A stretch of 64,000 nt of DNA, taken from contig DMTN01000042.1 of assembly GCA_003477305.1 (NCBI GenBank), forward strand, positions 56,210 to 120,209. The letters run 5' to 3'. Under the pieces are notes generated by a model. The model made no database searches, was not told where the DNA came from, and saw only the letters and a list, made by a program, of their open reading frames with translations. The stretch comes from Acholeplasmatales bacterium. GTDB taxonomy: Bacteria; Bacillota_I; Bacilli_A; Izemoplasmatales; Hujiaoplasmataceae. Positions within the stretch are counted from its first letter, which is position 1. Every line of letters begins with the position of its first letter. A program made the translations under genes and the position numbers. Below are positions 60,889 through 64,000 of this stretch, one piece after another.

Positions 60889-61716
60889 CTAGGGATCAGT
60901 ATGGTCCAATTCATCGTTTTTGACCGATTCGATCGCAAATCCGGATGTCGGTCCGTGGTAGGCATATCTGACGAAGCCGTTGCCGAAAAGACGGATCGCG
61001 TGCGTCGGACAATGGTTGACGCATCGATAACATAAGGTGCACCGCTTTTGGGTAATGATCCCCTCTTGTGTTTGCCGCAGATTGGCGAGTGGACACAGTT
61101 TGACGCATGCGCCGCAGCGCACGCAGCGCTTGGAATCGATGCGGACGGATTGCGCCAACCGTTCGGGATTCATGCTTCCGTAGGGGATCCGTTGCAAGAG
61201 CCCGAGAAAAAGCGATATCGGATTGGACCCTTTCCGATGTTCCTTGCCCGCGAGGATCCAGCGCGTGAATCGGACTGCCTTTTTCGTGATGGATCGGTCG
61301 ATTCGGGCGAAATCGTAGGGCTTTCTGCGGTCAAAGATCCGCAGATCGGTGATATTGTTGGGCATCAGGAAATGTTCTTGCCACAAGACGACGAATCCCT
61401 TTTTCTCGAGTTGCCTGCCGCCATAAGCGGCGCCGTCGCCGGAGAAGAGCAATTGCGTGCAGAACACGAATGCCTTTTTCTGATGGGCCGACAACGCTTC
61501 GATGAAACGAAAGACGATCGAGGGCAGGCTGGATCCGTAAATCGGATACCCCAGACCGACGATGTCGTAGGTCTCGATCAACCGGTCGGCGTCCTCCAAA
61601 TGGTTTTCCAACGCGTACAGATCGCAATGATCAGTCTGTCGGATCGTTTCGCAGAGCGTCTTCGCGACCCGATACGTATTCCCGGTTCCGGAAAAGCAAA
61701 AGATGGCGATTTTCAA
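60889..61716 (-). CDS. EFR1 family ferredoxin (flavodoxin plus two 4Fe-4S clusters)
   Basis: 275 residues from a TTG start at 61716 (GGAGG 8 bases upstream). N-terminal flavodoxin-like fold (KIAIFCFSGTGNTYRVA, YPIYGSSLPSI), then a C-terminal 2[4Fe-4S] ferredoxin domain with CVRCGACVKLCP and CTLCYRCVNHCP at about 200-245. The role is electron transfer in anaerobes. It follows degV2. Confidence 0.9.
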   Translation of the reverse strand: MKIAIFCFSGTGNTYRVAKTLCETIRQTDHCDLYALENHLEDADRLIETYDIVGLGYPIYGSSLPSIVFRFIEALSAHQKKAFVFCTQLLFSGDGAAYGGRQLEKKGFVVLWQEHFLMPNNITDLRIFDRRKPYDFARIDRSITKKAVRFTRWILAGKEHRKGSNPISLFLGLLQRIPYGSMNPERLAQSVRIDSKRCVRCGACVKLCPLANLRQTQEGIITQKRCTLCYRCVNHCPTHAIRLFGNGFVRYAYHGPTSGFAIESVKNDELDHTDP

Positions 61717-61769
61717 AGGCGACGTCCTCCCGACTCCGGTATGACATGTGGAAACGACAACAATCAAAA

Positions 61770-61795
61770 CGGGTCGTCCGAAAAAGGACGACCCG
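61770..61795 (-). terminator. Terminator after degV2
   Basis: A 10-bp CGGGTCGTCC/GGACGACCCG stem, 6-base loop; on the minus strand TTTTGATTG follows. Confidence 0.78.
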
Positions 61796-61808
61796 AGAGA
61801 CGTGCGGT

Positions 61809-62681
61809 TTAGCGGGCGTTGCCGAGGAAGAACACGGCAATGGTGCCGGGTCCCGAATGCGCCCCGATGATCGGCCCGATGTGGTTGTACACGATCGACT
61901 TGACATGGAACCGTTCGGAAATCATCTGTCCGACCTGCTCGGCTTCCGCCAGGCAATCGCCATGCGAGATGAAAATGGTCTGCCGCTCCGGATCGGAAAT
62001 GCGTTCGACCATCAAATCCACCATCGTCGAGAGTGACGACTTTCTTCCGCGCGCCTTCTGTACCGCCACCAGTTTTCCCAGGTCGGTCACATGCAGGATC
62101 GGTTTGACCTTCAACAGGGTTCCGAGGAAGGCGGCGGACTCGCTCAAGCGCCCTCCGCGTTTCAGCGTGCCCAGGTCGTCGACGGTGAAAAGGTGACAAA
62201 GATGGAGTTTGTTCGCTTCCACCCATGACGCGGTTTCTTCCATCGTCTTCCCGGCTTGTTTCTGATTCCACGCATGCCAGACCAGGAGCCCTTGGCCCAT
62301 CGAGGCGCAGAGCGAGTCCACCGTCAGGATCTTCCGGTCGGGATACTGCTCTTTCAGCTCTTTGACGGCGATTTGGGCGGACTGGAACGTGCCGCTCAAT
62401 CCGGAGGAGAATCCGATGTAGAGGATGTCCAGATTCGCTTCCAACAAGGTTCCAAAGAATTGCAGAAACTCGCCGACGTTGATGAGCGAGGTGGTCGCAA
62501 CCGTCTTGTTGCGCAATTTGGCATAGAAATCGGCGATGGAAAGTTCTCGTTCGTCCGGATGATGGAAATAGGTTTTCCCTTCCATCTCGACCGACAGCGG
62601 GATGACGGAAAGATGCATCGAAGCGACTTGTGCGGCCGTGAGGTCCGCACATGAATCCGTTGCGATGATCCATTCTTGCAT
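61809..62681 (-). CDS. DegV family fatty-acid-binding protein (second)
   Basis: 290 residues. DegV features: ATDSCADLTAAQ start, TTSLINVGEFLQFF near residue 60, YIGFSSGLSGTFQSAQIAVKE, TVDDLGTLKRGGRLSESAA and a late HSGPGTIAVFFLG. It binds a fatty acid for FakA in related systems. It is a different paralogue from the one at 4601-5455. Confidence 0.9.
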   Translation of the reverse strand: MQEWIIATDSCADLTAAQVASMHLSVIPLSVEMEGKTYFHHPDERELSIADFYAKLRNKTVATTSLINVGEFLQFFGTLLEANLDILYIGFSSGLSGTFQSAQIAVKELKEQYPDRKILTVDSLCASMGQGLLVWHAWNQKQAGKTMEETASWVEANKLHLCHLFTVDDLGTLKRGGRLSESAAFLGTLLKVKPILHVTDLGKLVAVQKARGRKSSLSTMVDLMVERISDPERQTIFISHGDCLAEAEQVGQMISERFHVKSIVYNHIGPIIGAHSGPGTIAVFFLGNAR

Positions 62682-62881
62682 GGGGTAGTCCTCCTATAAA
62701 ATCTGCGTTTCGACCGATCGTGCGATCGAACGCGGTGTTGATTTGATTATAACATGGTGGTCGGCACGAAACAAGCCTCCCCGCGGAACGATATCTTTGT
62801 GGCTGGGGGCGTTGGTTTTCAGAAGCGATGCCCCGTTCCGTCGGAGCCCGTTGTCAAGGAACCGACACTCCCGCTTGAAGA
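62682..62881. promoter_or_regulatory. degV2 upstream region
   Basis: Minus-strand TATAAT near 62749 and an inverted repeat CGATCG-TG-CGATCG at 62715-62728 between it and the start. No gene. Confidence 0.5.
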
Positions 62882-62882
62882 A

Positions 62883-62919
62883 AAGGCATCTTGATTTGGT
62901 TTTCCAATCAAGATGCCTT
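62883..62919 (-). terminator. Terminator after M20 peptidase gene
   Basis: A 14-bp stem, 62883-62896/62906-62919, 9-base loop; TTTTCTTC follows on the minus strand. Confidence 0.85.
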
Positions 62920-62929
62920 GATGTTGCGT

Positions 62930-64000
62930 TCAGCTTGCTTCCTTCATCAGATGACGATAGAATCCGACGGCTTCAACGAGGCTGTCGATGCCGATCGACT
63001 CATTGAGTCCGTGCATCTTCTTCAGATCGTCGTTGGTGACCCTGACCGGCGAGAAGCGCACGGTCGCATTGCAGATTTCCTGGTAGTGGCGCGCGTCGGT
63101 TCCGCCGAGGATGACGTAGGGGGACACGAGCACGTCCGGGAACACCGCGTGGATCGCTTCGACGAGTTTGAGGAACGCCGGACTCATCGTATCGACGACG
63201 GGCGAACACGGACTGGCGTTGATGACCTCGACTTCGAGATCGTATTTCTTCGCGACCTTCCGGATCACTTCGATCGAGGCTTCGGCATCCTGGATCGGGT
63301 GCGGACGCATGTTGACGACGAGGGCGGCTTCCGACGGGATGACGTTGTTCGCATCGGATCCCTTGAATCGGGTGAACGCCACCGTGGTGGACATGAGGGC
63401 GCGACCGTAAGCATTGATTTTCGGCAACAGCCAAGTGACGAGCGGTTTGAAGAGCCACAGGTTTCCGAAGAGGAAGCGGAAGCCGAATCCCATCGAAGGC
63501 GCCGCCGCGGCAAAGAGGTTCTTGACCTCGGGGATCATTTTCGCCTTCATCGGCGAATGCCGCTCGAGTGTGACGACGAAGCGGGAAAGCCGTGCGATCG
63601 GGCTATTCTTCGGCGGCGTGCTCGAATGTCCTCCGTGCGAGCGGGCGATGATGCGCAGGTCGACGTAGCCTTTTTCCAAAACGCCCAACAGCGCCATCGG
63701 GGTGGTCACCGTCGGCAGGACGCCTTCGACGATGGCTCCTCCCTCGTCGAGGACGAGGGATGGCCGGATTCCCTTGGATTTCAGCCACTGGACCGTTTGC
63801 CGGGCTCCATCACCCATGATTTCTTCATCGCATGAACTGGCGAAGTAAATGTCAACGGCAGGCACGAAGCCCTTCGCGATCAATTCCTCGGCGGCTTGGA
63901 AGAAAGCGAACAGCGTCCCTTTCGTATCGAATGTGCCGCGTCCATGGACTTCACCGTCCGCATACAAGCCGGAAAACGGCGGACGGATCCATCCCTCGGC
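62930..64000 (-). CDS. M20 family metallopeptidase (N-terminus beyond window edge)
   Basis: 356 residues are visible and the reading frame stays open past the right edge. Signature segments: GLYADGEVHGRGTFDTKG with the second metal Asp, SSCDEEIMG, ARSHGGHSSTPP and a late GGTDARHY. The insert with a hydrophobic segment (GFGFRFLFGNLWLFKPL) points to the PM20D1/CPS1-like subgroup. It would hydrolyse N-acyl amino acids or peptides. The true start cannot be seen. Confidence 0.9.
   Translation of the reverse strand, partial: AEGWIRPPFSGLYADGEVHGRGTFDTKGTLFAFFQAAEELIAKGFVPAVDIYFASSCDEEIMGDGARQTVQWLKSKGIRPSLVLDEGGAIVEGVLPTVTTPMALLGVLEKGYVDLRIIARSHGGHSSTPPKNSPIARLSRFVVTLERHSPMKAKMIPEVKNLFAAAAPSMGFGFRFLFGNLWLFKPLVTWLLPKINAYGRALMSTTVAFTRFKGSDANNVIPSEAALVVNMRPHPIQDAEASIEVIRKVAKKYDLEVEVINASPCSPVVDTMSPAFLKLVEAIHAVFPDVLVSPYVILGGTDARHYQEICNATVRFSPVRVTNDDLKKMHGLNESIGIDSLVEAVGFYRHLMKEAS

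Noticed and set aside
61717..62673. N-terminal extension of the EFR1 protein by over 300 residues
   Set aside because: It would run antiparallel in frame through the terminator and the second DegV gene; a TTG with GGAGG gives a normal flavodoxin start.
1..64000. CRISPR arrays, insertion sequences, phage genes, rRNA
   Set aside because: No regularly spaced repeats, transposase or integrase motifs or rRNA segments were recognised.

Overview
The window reads as one block of a GC-rich, low-mobility chromosome from an uncultured Bacillota of the Bacilli/Mollicutes neighbourhood. Support for this comes from YlbF/YlbG, KhpA next to rpsP, an L25/Ctc protein, a YwaF-type protein, a BmpA-NupOPQ-type transporter and a YxlFG-type ABC cassette. 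TGA is used throughout as a stop, so the code is the standard bacterial one and not the Mycoplasma code. Several lipoproteins carry threonine-rich tethers behind the lipobox, which I associate with Izemoplasma/Acholeplasma-like genomes. The species is an inference. No phage, insertion sequence, CRISPR array or rRNA was seen. Many genes have an extended -10 box (TGnTATAAT) very close to the start codon.

Layout. 0-5.5 kb: cca (cut by the window edge), a YigZ protein, then a redox-looking group (NusG domain II protein, ApbE lipoprotein, Gx transporter), a PadR regulator with its membrane partner, and DegV. 5.5-12.5 kb: CshA-like helicase, DUF523, khpA, rpsP, ylbG, ylbF, an RsuA-type pseudouridine synthase, a glycogen debranching enzyme and peptide deformylase. 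12.5-17.3 kb: flavodiiron protein, a double GNAT, and a LytTR regulator with a large membrane-anchored extracytoplasmic protein. 17.4-17.75 kb: tRNA cluster (Asp, Arg, Pro, Cys). 17.9-27 kb: VOC protein, GNAT, three zinc-ribbon membrane proteins, a phosphoesterase lipoprotein with two tiny membrane proteins, cyclophilin, class II photolyase and a TldD/PmbA pair. 27-32 kb: a phosphonate-type ABC transporter (PhnD-PhnC-PhnE-PhnE) plus a second PhnD. 32-40.2 kb: a three-module aldo/keto reductase fusion, nitroreductase, YwaF, AEC and EamA transporters (the latter behind two tiny upstream ORFs), and a thioredoxin-reductase-like flavoprotein with a two-domain thioredoxin partner.

40.2-50.5 kb is the most system-like region. 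It is one co-directional run: ribokinase, LacI-family regulator, PHP-type surface metallohydrolase, DUF4430 lipoprotein, BMP nucleoside-binding lipoprotein, ABC ATPase, two permeases and an ADP-ribosylglycohydrolase-family enzyme. It starts behind a consensus promoter that overlaps an 18-bp palindrome. I read it as a candidate pathway that releases nucleosides or ribose compounds at the cell surface, imports them and phosphorylates the ribose. 50.6-64 kb: acyltransferase, HTH-Fic protein in an AT-rich pocket, SemiSWEET, Nudix, several GNATs, L25/Ctc, an ArsR-type regulator with a PLDc_N/ABC exporter cassette, an EFR1 ferredoxin-flavodoxin, a second DegV and an M20 peptidase cut by the window edge.
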